Positions 1 to 6,001 of a stretch of DNA of 30,049 nt are shown here, piece by piece. Each line of letters begins with the position of its first letter. Position 1 is the first letter of the stretch. The stretch comes from DASPXK01 sp035637315. Its GTDB lineage: Bacteria; Chloroflexota; UBA6077; JACCZL01. Made by a program: the position numbers and the translations under genes. Below the pieces are notes generated by a model. That model had not been told where the DNA came from, did no database searches, and worked only from the letters and a program-made list of their open reading frames with translations. The DNA lies in NCBI GenBank assembly GCA_035637315.1, contig DASPXK010000197.1, positions 1 through 30,049 of the forward strand, in the 5' to 3' direction.

Positions 1-75
1 AAGGTCAGCGGAGGCGATCTGGAGGCCGCGAGCGCCCTGTTAGAGCGCCATCTGGCCGCGTCGAGCACCCTATGA
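1..75 (+). CDS. C-terminal end of a probable GntR-family (FCD domain) regulator, partial
   Basis: An open frame enters from the left edge and ends at TGA 73-75. It encodes 24 residues of the form KVSGGDLEAASALLERHLAA followed by SSTL. The pattern of a small Gly-Asp turn, an Ala-rich helix and a conserved His (GD.eAA..ll..HL) is how the FCD ligand-binding domain of FadR-type GntR regulators usually ends. If correct, it would be a DNA-binding repressor responding to a small organic acid and could control the cstA gene 226 bases downstream. Only the tail is visible, so family assignment is an inference from one helix; other helical regulators could look alike. Confidence 0.45.
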   Translation, partial: KVSGGDLEAASALLERHLAASSTL

Positions 76-112
76 TTTGGGCGGGCGGCGGCCAATCAAT
101 GGCAGATGGGTC

Positions 113-301
113 GTGAAGGGAGGTGATGGGCTAGCGAACGGGACCTCCGCGCAGCGAGTGAATGACTGCCGCTGAGCCGAACCGGCCGGACATCTCGTAA
201 TCGTCCTTCATCCTATCGCCGAGCAGGCCGGCGCGGCGTTGCGGTTCCTCGGCCACCCTATACCGGGGTGGTGCGAAACGAAACACATCGGAGGGCAGAC
301 A
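113..301 (+). promoter_or_regulatory. Structured 5' leader of cstA, possibly T-box-like
   Basis: The 226 bases between the upstream stop and cstA hold several potential RNA helices. Bases 113-120 (GTGAAGGG) pair with 204-211 (TCCTTCAT), with GU pairs at the ends. Inside lie GGAGGT 119-124 with ACCTCC 143-148 (a competing hairpin) and CAGCG 152-156 with CGCTG 170-174. Near the gene, CCACCC 253-258 pairs with GGGTGG 266-271, followed by GTGCG. The GGGGTGGTGC stretch resembles the T-box motif (consensus near AGGGTGGNACCGCG), and the long closing helix resembles a T-box stem I. The match is imperfect and no specifier codon could be assigned, so the class is uncertain. Confidence 0.35.
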
Positions 302-2188
302 ATGAACACCTTGTACGCGGTGATCATCGCGGGTCTGACGATCTATCTCGGTTACACGTTCTACGCCCGCCGGATCGACCGCAACATCATTCAGTCGGAC
401 CCGCGTAAGGCCACCCCGGCCCGGATGTATATGGACGGCGTAGACTTCGTGCCCGCGAGCCGGAGCGTGCTGTACGGGTACCACTTCAAGTCGATCGCGG
501 CCGCTGGCCCGATCGTCGGCGCGATTACAGCCGCCATCCTGTGGGGCTGGCTGCCGTCAATCATCTGGCTGGTGCTGGGCGTCACGTTCATCGGCTGGAT
601 GAGCGACTACAGCGCGATCATGGTCGCGGTCCGCAACGATGGCAACAGCGTGAGCGCTACCGCTCACCGTCTGATCTCCCCGCGCACGCGCACGATCTTG
701 CTGGTATTCATCTTCTTCTACCTGGTCCTGGTCGCTGGCGCGTTTGGCAACCTCATCGTCGGCGTGCTGTTTAGCCAGCCACAGGTGCCACTGGCCATCG
801 TCACCCTGGTGGTGATGGGCATCCTGGGTGGCCAGATGCTGTACCGCTGGAAGACCGACCTGATCCTCATGAGCCTAATCACGGTCGGCATCACGCTGCT
901 GATCATCATCGTGGGGCCACTCGGGATGCAGGTCAATCCGCCCGCGACCCAGGGGGCCGCCCCGCAAATCGTCCAGGGCCCGGTCGGGCAGTTGATGGTG
1001 GGGCTGAACACCGCCGTCAACTCGATCACGGGCGGCGCCCCGGTCATCACTTACTACGATCCAACCTTACCGCTGCCGCCCAACACGCCGCCTGGCGTGG
1101 CCGTGGCGAACGTGAACATCACTCCCGCGTTCCTGTTCTGGCTGCTGGGTCTGTGCGTGTTCTCCTACCTGGGTGCGATCTTGCCGATCTGGCGATTCGC
1201 CCAGCCGGTCAACTACATCGGCTTCTGGATCACGTTCCTGACGATGGTCCTGGCGGGCCTGGGCGCGGCGATGGCCGTCCTCCTGAAGCCGGAGGTGGCG
1301 GCCCTCACGATTCCGGCCATCAAGTCGGCCGACCTCGGCTTCATGATGGAGGCGGGGAAAGGTTGGCAGCCGCTCTGGCCAATGCTGTTCGTGACAATCG
1401 CCTGCGGCGCGATCTCGGGCTGGCATGCGTTGATCGGCTCGGTCGGGACCGCGCGCCAGATCGAGAACGAGACCGACGTGCTGCCGGTCGGCGGCGGCTC
1501 GATGTTCACCGAGATGACGCTGGGGATGCTCGCGCTGCTGGCGGTCTCGATCGGCATCCAGGGGCCTGCGGTCCCAACCTTCGCAAACGGCATCGGTAGC
1601 TTCCTGAGCGTCCTGGGCATCCCACAACCGATCGGCGCGGCGCTCGGGTTCTCAGCTTTCGTGGTGATCGTGATCACGGTCTTCCAGTTAGTCATTCGCG
1701 TCATGCGCGTGACGCTCACCGAGGGTCTGGGCGACCGGATGCCGGTCTTCCGCAACCCGCACGTCAACGTCGTCATCTCGCTGGCGCTGATGTGCTTCTT
1801 AGTGCTCAGCGGTATCTGGGTCTACCTGTGGCAGCTCTTCGGGTCGGCAAACCAGCTCATGGCCGCTCTGTCGCTCCTGGTCGTGACGGTGTGGCTGGTA
1901 TCCACGAAGCGCAACCCAACGTTCGCCCTGATCCCGACGGTGTTCATGTACCTGACGACGATGGCGGCGACGCTGGTCATCGCCCGCAACCTGTGGGAGA
2001 CGGTGCTGGTGCCCAACGTCGGCCGGGCGGGCGCGGCGATCGCCGTCGGGGGCGCCGGGCTGATGGTGTTCATTGCCGGCCTGCTGTTCGTGGCGGCCGC
2101 GATGATCGGCTGGGACGGCATCAAGGCCTACCAGCGCTACAGCGGCGCTGAGCCGGAGCCACTCCCCGCGGAGGCGCCCACAGCCTGA
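302..2188 (+). CDS. cstA: CstA-family carbon starvation / peptide or pyruvate transporter
   Basis: This 628-residue integral membrane protein belongs to the CstA family. E. coli CstA and BtsT import peptides and/or pyruvate when carbon is short. The N-terminus MNTLYAVIIAGLTIYLGYTF is the first membrane helix. The family motif lies around residues 59-73 (GYHFKSIAAAGPIVG), close to the canonical HHFxxIAGAGPIVG. Many further hydrophobic helices follow to about residue 610, and the tail is short and acidic/proline-rich. I chose ATG 302 because GGAGGG at 290-295 lies 6 bases upstream; an in-frame start at 239 would place the family N-terminus inside the protein. The gene follows a structured leader and ends in a strong terminator, so it is probably monocistronic. 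The transported substrate cannot be read from sequence. Confidence 0.93.
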   Translation: MNTLYAVIIAGLTIYLGYTFYARRIDRNIIQSDPRKATPARMYMDGVDFVPASRSVLYGYHFKSIAAAGPIVGAITAAILWGWLPSIIWLVLGVTFIGWMSDYSAIMVAVRNDGNSVSATAHRLISPRTRTILLVFIFFYLVLVAGAFGNLIVGVLFSQPQVPLAIVTLVVMGILGGQMLYRWKTDLILMSLITVGITLLIIIVGPLGMQVNPPATQGAAPQIVQGPVGQLMVGLNTAVNSITGGAPVITYYDPTLPLPPNTPPGVAVANVNITPAFLFWLLGLCVFSYLGAILPIWRFAQPVNYIGFWITFLTMVLAGLGAAMAVLLKPEVAALTIPAIKSADLGFMMEAGKGWQPLWPMLFVTIACGAISGWHALIGSVGTARQIENETDVLPVGGGSMFTEMTLGMLALLAVSIGIQGPAVPTFANGIGSFLSVLGIPQPIGAALGFSAFVVIVITVFQLVIRVMRVTLTEGLGDRMPVFRNPHVNVVISLALMCFLVLSGIWVYLWQLFGSANQLMAALSLLVVTVWLVSTKRNPTFALIPTVFMYLTTMAATLVIARNLWETVLVPNVGRAGAAIAVGGAGLMVFIAGLLFVAAAMIGWDGIKAYQRYSGAEPEPLPAEAPTA

Positions 2189-2207
2189 ACCCAAGGTTGG
2201 CTCCGCG

Positions 2208-2244
2208 AAACGAACCCGCCCCGCTCTGCGGGGCGGGTTCGTTT
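2208..2244 (+). terminator. Strong hairpin terminator after cstA
   Basis: A perfect 17-bp inverted repeat (left arm 2208-2224, right arm 2228-2244) closes a 3-base TCT loop. The stem is GC-rich in its middle and has AAACGAA/TTCGTTT at its base, so the 3' side ends in TTCGTTTGT, a short U-rich run. It begins 20 bases after the cstA stop and should also work on the opposite strand. Confidence 0.87.
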
Positions 2245-2261
2245 GTCTCCCGGGAGGCGCG

Positions 2262-2300
2262 TCCCCACCCCCAATCCCCTCTCCCAAGCTTGGGGGAGGC
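2262..2300 (+). repeat. Palindromic repeat family A, copy 1
   Basis: The segment starts CCCCACCCCCAATCCCC and centres on CTCCCAAGCTTGGGGGAG (AAGCTT at the dyad). It matches copies at 4021-4070 and 7723-7798 in both the C-rich lead and the dyad. It is noncoding and lies between the cstA terminator and the next promoter. Confidence 0.75.
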
Positions 2301-2354
2301 AGCGGCCGGCGGGCCGTAGCTGCGTGATTCATCACGCCCTGGACTATGGCAGGC

Positions 2355-2384
2355 GCGCAATTGATTGCGCCCCTAGGCTATAAC
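2355..2384 (+). promoter_or_regulatory. Candidate promoter and operator of the small-protein/ArsA operon
   Basis: GCGCAAT (2355-2361) and ATTGCGC (2364-2370) form a perfect inverted repeat with a 2-base spacer. TATAAC at 2379-2384 is a good -10 box, 33 bases before the first start codon. No proper -35 lies 17 bases upstream; that position falls inside the palindrome. This suggests a regulator site in place of, or over, the -35 element. The role is inferred from position only. Confidence 0.42.
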
Positions 2385-2416
2385 GAGTCAAAGGTTCGAC
2401 AACGTGGGCAGTTGGT

Positions 2417-2716
2417 GTGAGCGAAGCGGCGGTTGAGCGGCCGAAGCGAGGCGGTCTCCTACGGGCGGTCAAGAGCTTCCTGTACGGGATGACAGCGTAC
2501 GAGTTCGAGCGCCACGCCCTGGAGGAGCGGGCCCGACTTGAGGACCTGTTCGTCCTGATCACGCTGGGCGACATCCTGGGGGTGCCGATCCTGCCGCCCT
2601 ACTACTCGCTGCGGCTGGTGCCGTACGCGGTCCCACGCCTCGAGGCCTGGAAGCGGCGCCTGCTTCGCGAACGACACGTCCTGGAGAACGAAGAGTATCA
2701 TCTTATCGAGATGTGA
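2417..2716 (+). CDS. Small conserved protein A of the ArsA/Get3-like operon, function unknown
   Basis: A 99-residue protein starts at GTG 2417, with no good ribosome binding site visible. I do not recognise a named family. Residues 1-30 are basic and polar; about 31-45 form a charged helix (FERHALEERARLEDL). A hydrophobic stretch follows (LFVLITLGDILGVPILPPYY, then SLRLVPYAVP), and it ends in a basic helix (WKRRLLRERH). The Pro-Pro and Gly-Val-Pro turns argue against a plain membrane helix; a re-entrant or membrane-surface element is possible. The next gene encodes a clear paralog sharing the 14-residue block LGVPILPPYYSLRL. It lies immediately upstream of two ArsA/Get3-like ATPases, so a partner, client or membrane-receptor role for those ATPases is a reasonable guess. 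Confidence 0.82.
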   Translation: MSEAAVERPKRGGLLRAVKSFLYGMTAYEFERHALEERARLEDLFVLITLGDILGVPILPPYYSLRLVPYAVPRLEAWKRRLLRERHVLENEEYHLIEM

Positions 2717-2733
2717 GCCGAACGGGGGTCACG

Positions 2734-3015
2734 ATGGCGGAAGAAGAGATTAAGTCGGGCGGACTGCGCGGCCTGCTGACGGCCGTCCGGGACGTCTTCT
2801 ACGGGATGGCGTCCCACGACATGACGCGGTACGCGGTCCGGACGCGGGCCAGCATGGAACACCTGTTCATCCTGATAACCATGGGTGACCTGCTGGGCGT
2901 ACCGATCCTCCCGCCCTACTACTCGCTGCGGCTGCTTCCTTATGTCGTGCCGCAGATCGCCACCTGGAAGCGCCGCATGCTGCGCGAGAAGGACCTCACC
3001 GACGCGATGGCTTAG
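2734..3015 (+). CDS. Small conserved protein B, paralog of the preceding gene
   Basis: A 93-residue protein starts at ATG 2734, preceded by GGGGG about 7 bases upstream. A GTG at 2713 overlapping the previous stop (ATGTGA) is an alternative start that would add 7 residues. It aligns along its length with the previous protein: VFYGM versus FLYGM, LFILITMGDLLGVPILPPYY versus LFVLITLGDILGVPILPPYY, SLRLLPYVVP versus SLRLVPYAVP, and WKRRMLRE versus WKRRLLRE. The N-terminal 30 residues diverge. Tandem duplication followed by divergence matches the duplication of the two downstream ATPases, suggesting each small protein is matched to one ATPase, or that both build a mixed complex. No catalytic residues are apparent. 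Spacing to the next gene is 18 bases, so cotranscription is likely. Confidence 0.82.
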   Translation: MAEEEIKSGGLRGLLTAVRDVFYGMASHDMTRYAVRTRASMEHLFILITMGDLLGVPILPPYYSLRLLPYVVPQIATWKRRMLREKDLTDAMA

Positions 3016-3033
3016 CGCGAGTAGTGAGTAGCG

Positions 3034-4011
3034 ATGTCCCTGAAAGAGACGTTCCTGCAGAACCCTGACCGCCGCTACATCATGTTCGGCGGCAAGGGCG
3101 GCCTGGGCAAGACGACCTTCTCGGCCGCCACGGCGTACTGGCTGGCGAAACGAGGCCATCGCGTCCTTGTCTTCTCGGTTGACCCGCAGGCGAGCCTGTC
3201 CGACATCTTTCAGCAGGACATCTTTGGAAAGGGCCCCATCGCGATAGCGGAGAATCTGTGGGCCCAGGAGATCGACGCCGACACACACATCAAGGCGTAC
3301 CAGGGCGAGATCCGGCAGAAGATCCTGGACATGTACGGCTTCGACCAGGTCCCGGAGGAGATCGAGAACTACATCGCCGCGGCCTCGGCCGAGCCGGCGA
3401 TGGAAGAGAGCGCCATCTTCGACGCGGTCGTCGACATCGTCGTTGAGGGCAAGTACGACTACTACATCTACGACCTCGTGCCGCTCGGCCACGCGCTGTA
3501 CTACCTGTCGATGGCGAAGGTGTACGACGAGTGGATCACGCGCATCACCAAGCTTCGCGAGGAGATGCGCGAGTACGAGAAAGTGGCGAACGTGATGAAG
3601 CGGCAAAAGGAGCTGGAGGAAGACCAGATCCTGAACGAGCTGCAGTACATCAAGAACCGGATCGGGGCCTCGTCCAAGATCCTGACCGACAAGCTGAAGA
3701 CGGCGTTCTTCTTCGTCGTGGTGCCGGAGGAGATGATCATCCTGGACACGCGCAAGGCGGCCGAGCTGTTCGCCCGCTTCGACGTGCCGATCGCCGGCTA
3801 CGTGGTCAACCGGGTCCTGCCTGAAGAGCTGGCGCAGCAGGACTTGCCGGATTACCTGAAGAATCGCATGCTAATGCAGAAGAAATACCTGGCCGATATC
3901 GACCGCACCCTCGGCGAGGGCGTGCTGGCGCGCGTCCCGGAGCTTGAGCGCGACGTGACCGGCCTGCCGATGATCGAGAAGCTGGCCAACATCATGTACG
4001 GAGAGGTCTGA
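3034..4011 (+). CDS. ArsA/Get3-like ATPase, paralog 1 (catalytic switch I Asp kept, switch II altered)
   Basis: This is a 325-residue SIMIBI-class P-loop ATPase of the ArsA/Get3 (TRC40) family. The deviant Walker A motif GGKGGLGKTT is at residues 19-28, with signature Lys21 and Walker Lys26. Switch I reads VDPQASLSDIF at 49-59, keeping Asp50, the equivalent of the water-activating Asp57 of yeast Get3. Switch II is degenerate: DLVPLGHALYYL at 147-158 replaces the usual DTAPTGHTLRLL. The adenine-binding region NRVLPEE is normal. There is no cysteine at all, so neither the Get3 CxxC zinc site nor ArsA metal-binding cysteines exist, which argues against arsenite export. A second paralog with opposite lesions follows. 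Related paired bacterial proteins are M. tuberculosis Rv3679/Rv3680. The client is unknown. Confidence 0.9.
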   Translation: MSLKETFLQNPDRRYIMFGGKGGLGKTTFSAATAYWLAKRGHRVLVFSVDPQASLSDIFQQDIFGKGPIAIAENLWAQEIDADTHIKAYQGEIRQKILDMYGFDQVPEEIENYIAAASAEPAMEESAIFDAVVDIVVEGKYDYYIYDLVPLGHALYYLSMAKVYDEWITRITKLREEMREYEKVANVMKRQKELEEDQILNELQYIKNRIGASSKILTDKLKTAFFFVVVPEEMIILDTRKAAELFARFDVPIAGYVVNRVLPEELAQQDLPDYLKNRMLMQKKYLADIDRTLGEGVLARVPELERDVTGLPMIEKLANIMYGEV

Positions 4012-4020
4012 GGTTTCTGG

Positions 4021-4070
4021 CCCTCACCCCCCGGCCCCCTCTCCCAAATTTGGGAGAGGGGGTGACGGCC
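4021..4070 (+). repeat. Palindromic repeat family A, copy 2, between the two ATPase genes
   Basis: Bases 4035-4062 form a perfect 28-bp palindrome (dyad AAATTT, arms CCCCCTCTCCC/GGGAGAGGGGG), preceded by CCCTCACCCCCCGG. It lies between the two ATPase genes. In RNA it would form a very stable hairpin that could partially terminate transcription or protect the upstream mRNA end. Confidence 0.85.
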
Positions 4071-4093
4071 CAGGGGCCCGAGGAGAGCAGTTG

Positions 4094-5098
4094 ATGGAAG
4101 CGACGAACGGCGCGCGTGACGGGCGGATCCAGGAGTCGATGCGGACGCACCTGCAGCGGCATGACGGGTTGAAGTACGTCTTCTTCGGCGGCAAGGGCGG
4201 CGTCGGCAAGACCGTCATGGCCGGCGTCACGGGGTGGTGGAGCGCCGGCCAGGGCAAGCGGACGATCCTGGCCTCTACCAATCCGGTCCACAGCCTATCT
4301 GGCCTGCTCAGCCAGGACGTCTTCGGCAAGCACACCCCGGTCGAGGGCGTGGAGAATTTGTGGGCGTACGAGATCGACACCCACGAGACGATCGAGCGGT
4401 CCAAGCGGGAGATCCGCGAGAAGATCCAGTGGTTCCTGAAATTTGCCGAGATCAGCACCAAGGCGGATGAGTTCGTGGAGTCGGCGACGATGAACCCGGC
4501 CTTCGAAGAGTCGGCCATGTTCGAGAACATGATCGACTTGATGCTCAAGGATGAATACGACGCTTACGTCTTCGACACCGCGCCCACCGCCAACGCGCGC
4601 CGCTTGCTCGGCATGTCGAAGGTTTACGCGCTCTGGGTGAACAAGATGATGAAGTCGCGCGAGGAGGCGCGCTCGCTGCGGGAGATGCTCTCGTTCACCA
4701 AGAAGAAGGAAGAGGACCCGCTGATGGACTACCTGATCTCGTTTCGAGAGCGGATGGAGTCAGCGCGGGTGCTGCTCACCGACCCTGAGAAGACAGCCTT
4801 CTTCTTCGTCACCCTCCCGGAGGCGCTGCCGATCGCGGTCATCACGCGCTTCATCAACTGGTTCCACGATTTCGGAATCCCGGTCGGCGGGGTGATCGTC
4901 AACATGCGGATCGACCGCGAGGTGGTCGGCGACAAACGGTCCCAGTTCGTACTGAACCGCATGGCGATGCAAGACGAGCACATGCAGACGATCTGGGAGA
5001 AGTTCGACGGCCAGGTTCGAGCGATCGTCCCACTCTTCGAGACCGAGATCCGCGGGACCGACATGCTGCGGCGCACAGCGGAGAAGCTGTTTGGCTGA
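4094..5098 (+). CDS. ArsA/Get3-like ATPase, paralog 2 (switch I Asp replaced by Asn)
   Basis: A 334-residue ArsA/Get3-like ATPase starts at ATG 4094, with GAGGAGAG about 7 bases upstream. An N-terminal extension of about 24 residues precedes the first strand. Walker A is GGKGGVGKT at residues 32-40 (signature Lys34, Walker Lys39). Switch I reads STNPVHSLSGLL at 61-72: the catalytic Asp of the family (STDPAHSLSD) is Asn63, and the second Asp of the motif is Gly70. Switch II is near normal (DTAPTANARRLL, 161-172), and the later NRVLP element is degenerate (NMRID). Asp-to-Asn at this position is the classic hydrolysis-dead change studied in yeast Get3. This subunit probably binds but does not hydrolyse ATP, and acts with paralog 1. 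It has no cysteines. It ends 55 bases before a convergent gene. Confidence 0.9.
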   Translation: MEATNGARDGRIQESMRTHLQRHDGLKYVFFGGKGGVGKTVMAGVTGWWSAGQGKRTILASTNPVHSLSGLLSQDVFGKHTPVEGVENLWAYEIDTHETIERSKREIREKIQWFLKFAEISTKADEFVESATMNPAFEESAMFENMIDLMLKDEYDAYVFDTAPTANARRLLGMSKVYALWVNKMMKSREEARSLREMLSFTKKKEEDPLMDYLISFRERMESARVLLTDPEKTAFFFVTLPEALPIAVITRFINWFHDFGIPVGGVIVNMRIDREVVGDKRSQFVLNRMAMQDEHMQTIWEKFDGQVRAIVPLFETEIRGTDMLRRTAEKLFG

Positions 5099-5100
5099 CC

Positions 5101-5149
5101 GTAGGGGCGTATGGCATACGCCCCCAGGGCGCACGCCGTGCGCCCCTAC
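5101..5149 (+). repeat. Palindromic repeat family B, copy 1; likely bidirectional terminator
   Basis: The 49-base element begins GTAGGGGC and ends GCCCCTAC. It holds two hairpins: GGGGCGTATG/CATACGCCCC, then GGGCGCAC-GCC-GTGCGCCC. It fits with 2 and 4 bases to spare between the stop codons of two convergent genes. Copies with the same ends but different inner arms lie at 20958-21010 and 25543-25595. Confidence 0.83.
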
Positions 5150-5153
5150 GAAA

Positions 5154-5837
5154 TCAGAACGTGCTGTAGCCCAGCGTAATCGTGGCCAGGCGCTCGGCCA
5201 GGCGCATGGTCTCGTGTGGATCGGTCGAGGCGGGGTCGGGCAGGTCCAGCGCCAGCGTCAGGTGCGGAGCCCGCCGGCGGATGCCAAGGCGGATTAGCCG
5301 CCGGCGCTCCTCGCCGAGCGCGTCGAGGAGCGCGCTACATAGCTCGCCGGCCTTACCACCCCCGTGCGCGGCCATGAGCGACTTGTCCTCGCTCGGTTGA
5401 ATTGGCCAGCCCTCGCCTGTCGCCAGCCGCCGCGCGTCGCCCGCGAGGATGCTGCGCGGCCGGAACACCTCCAGGCCCCAGATCGGCTGGCGGCGCAGAT
5501 CGCAGCGCAGCATCAGCAAGTCGCGTCGGCCAGTCAGGCGGTCCATGAACCAGACGGTGATCATGTCGCGCGACTGGAGCAGGACGGTGGCAATGATGCC
5601 TTGAAACGGCGGGCGGGCGCCCTCCAACAGGATGTTGAAGGCGTTCGTCGAGAGCCATTTGATTGACGCCTTGCTCTGGTTGGGCGGCTCATCCCGATAG
5701 CCCTCCAGCCCGCGATTGACCCACCGCGCAGCCTCGGCCATTCGGCGGCGATTGAGGACCGAGCCGACGAAGTACCAGACGAGGAAGACCGCGACGAGCG
5801 CGACGACCAGAGGTATCCCGAGCCTGTCAAGGTCCAC
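5154..5837 (-). CDS. Membrane-anchored protein of unknown function
   Basis: The frame opens at GTG 5921, but its first residues (SDFRTSDFG) translate a GTCCGA direct repeat and are unlikely to be coding. I favour GTG 5837, with GGAG 6 bases upstream, giving 227 residues. One hydrophobic helix lies at about residues 6-23 (LGIPLVVALVAVFLVWYF), followed by a basic stretch (NRRRMAEAARWVNRG). This predicts an N-out, C-in single-pass protein with a soluble domain of about 190 residues. The soluble part has alternating strand/helix character and ends MRLAERLATITLGYSTF. I do not recognise the family. It converges on the ArsA-like operon and is divergent from the ABC binding protein gene. Confidence 0.7.
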   Translation of the reverse strand: MDLDRLGIPLVVALVAVFLVWYFVGSVLNRRRMAEAARWVNRGLEGYRDEPPNQSKASIKWLSTNAFNILLEGARPPFQGIIATVLLQSRDMITVWFMDRLTGRRDLLMLRCDLRRQPIWGLEVFRPRSILAGDARRLATGEGWPIQPSEDKSLMAAHGGGKAGELCSALLDALGEERRRLIRLGIRRRAPHLTLALDLPDPASTDPHETMRLAERLATITLGYSTF

Positions 5838-5890
5838 CACGTACTCCGCGTCGATGACCGAGGCAAAGAGCTCGCACCGCAAGTATACGA

Positions 5891-5918
5891 GTCCGAAGTC
5901 CGAGGTCCGAAAGTCCGA
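5891..5918. repeat. Short direct repeats of GTCCGA
   Basis: GTCCGA occurs four times, at 5891, 5898, 5905 and 5913, at 7-8 base spacing, in the gap between two divergent genes. Such a regular array could be a helical-phase protein-binding site or a remnant of a dispersed repeat. It also bears on the start of the minus-strand gene. Confidence 0.55.
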
Positions 5919-5961
5919 CACACGGCGGCGGCTGGCTGAACCACGCTTACAAAACAGTCCC

Positions 5962-5967
5962 TATAAT
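5962..5967 (+). promoter_or_regulatory. -10 box (TATAAT) for the ABC binding-protein gene
   Basis: A perfect TATAAT lies 34 bases before GTG 6002, giving a predicted leader of about 30 bases. The -35 region is poor (no TTGACA-like hexamer at 16-18 bases), so activation or an extended contact may be needed. Confidence 0.5.
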
Positions 5968-6001
5968 GGGCCAGTATCGGCACCGTCGCGGGAGGGAGAA
6001 A

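Noticed and set aside
3034..5098. Arsenite efflux operon
   Set aside because: The ATPases have no cysteine for metalloid binding, and there is no arsB, arsC, arsD or arsR nearby.
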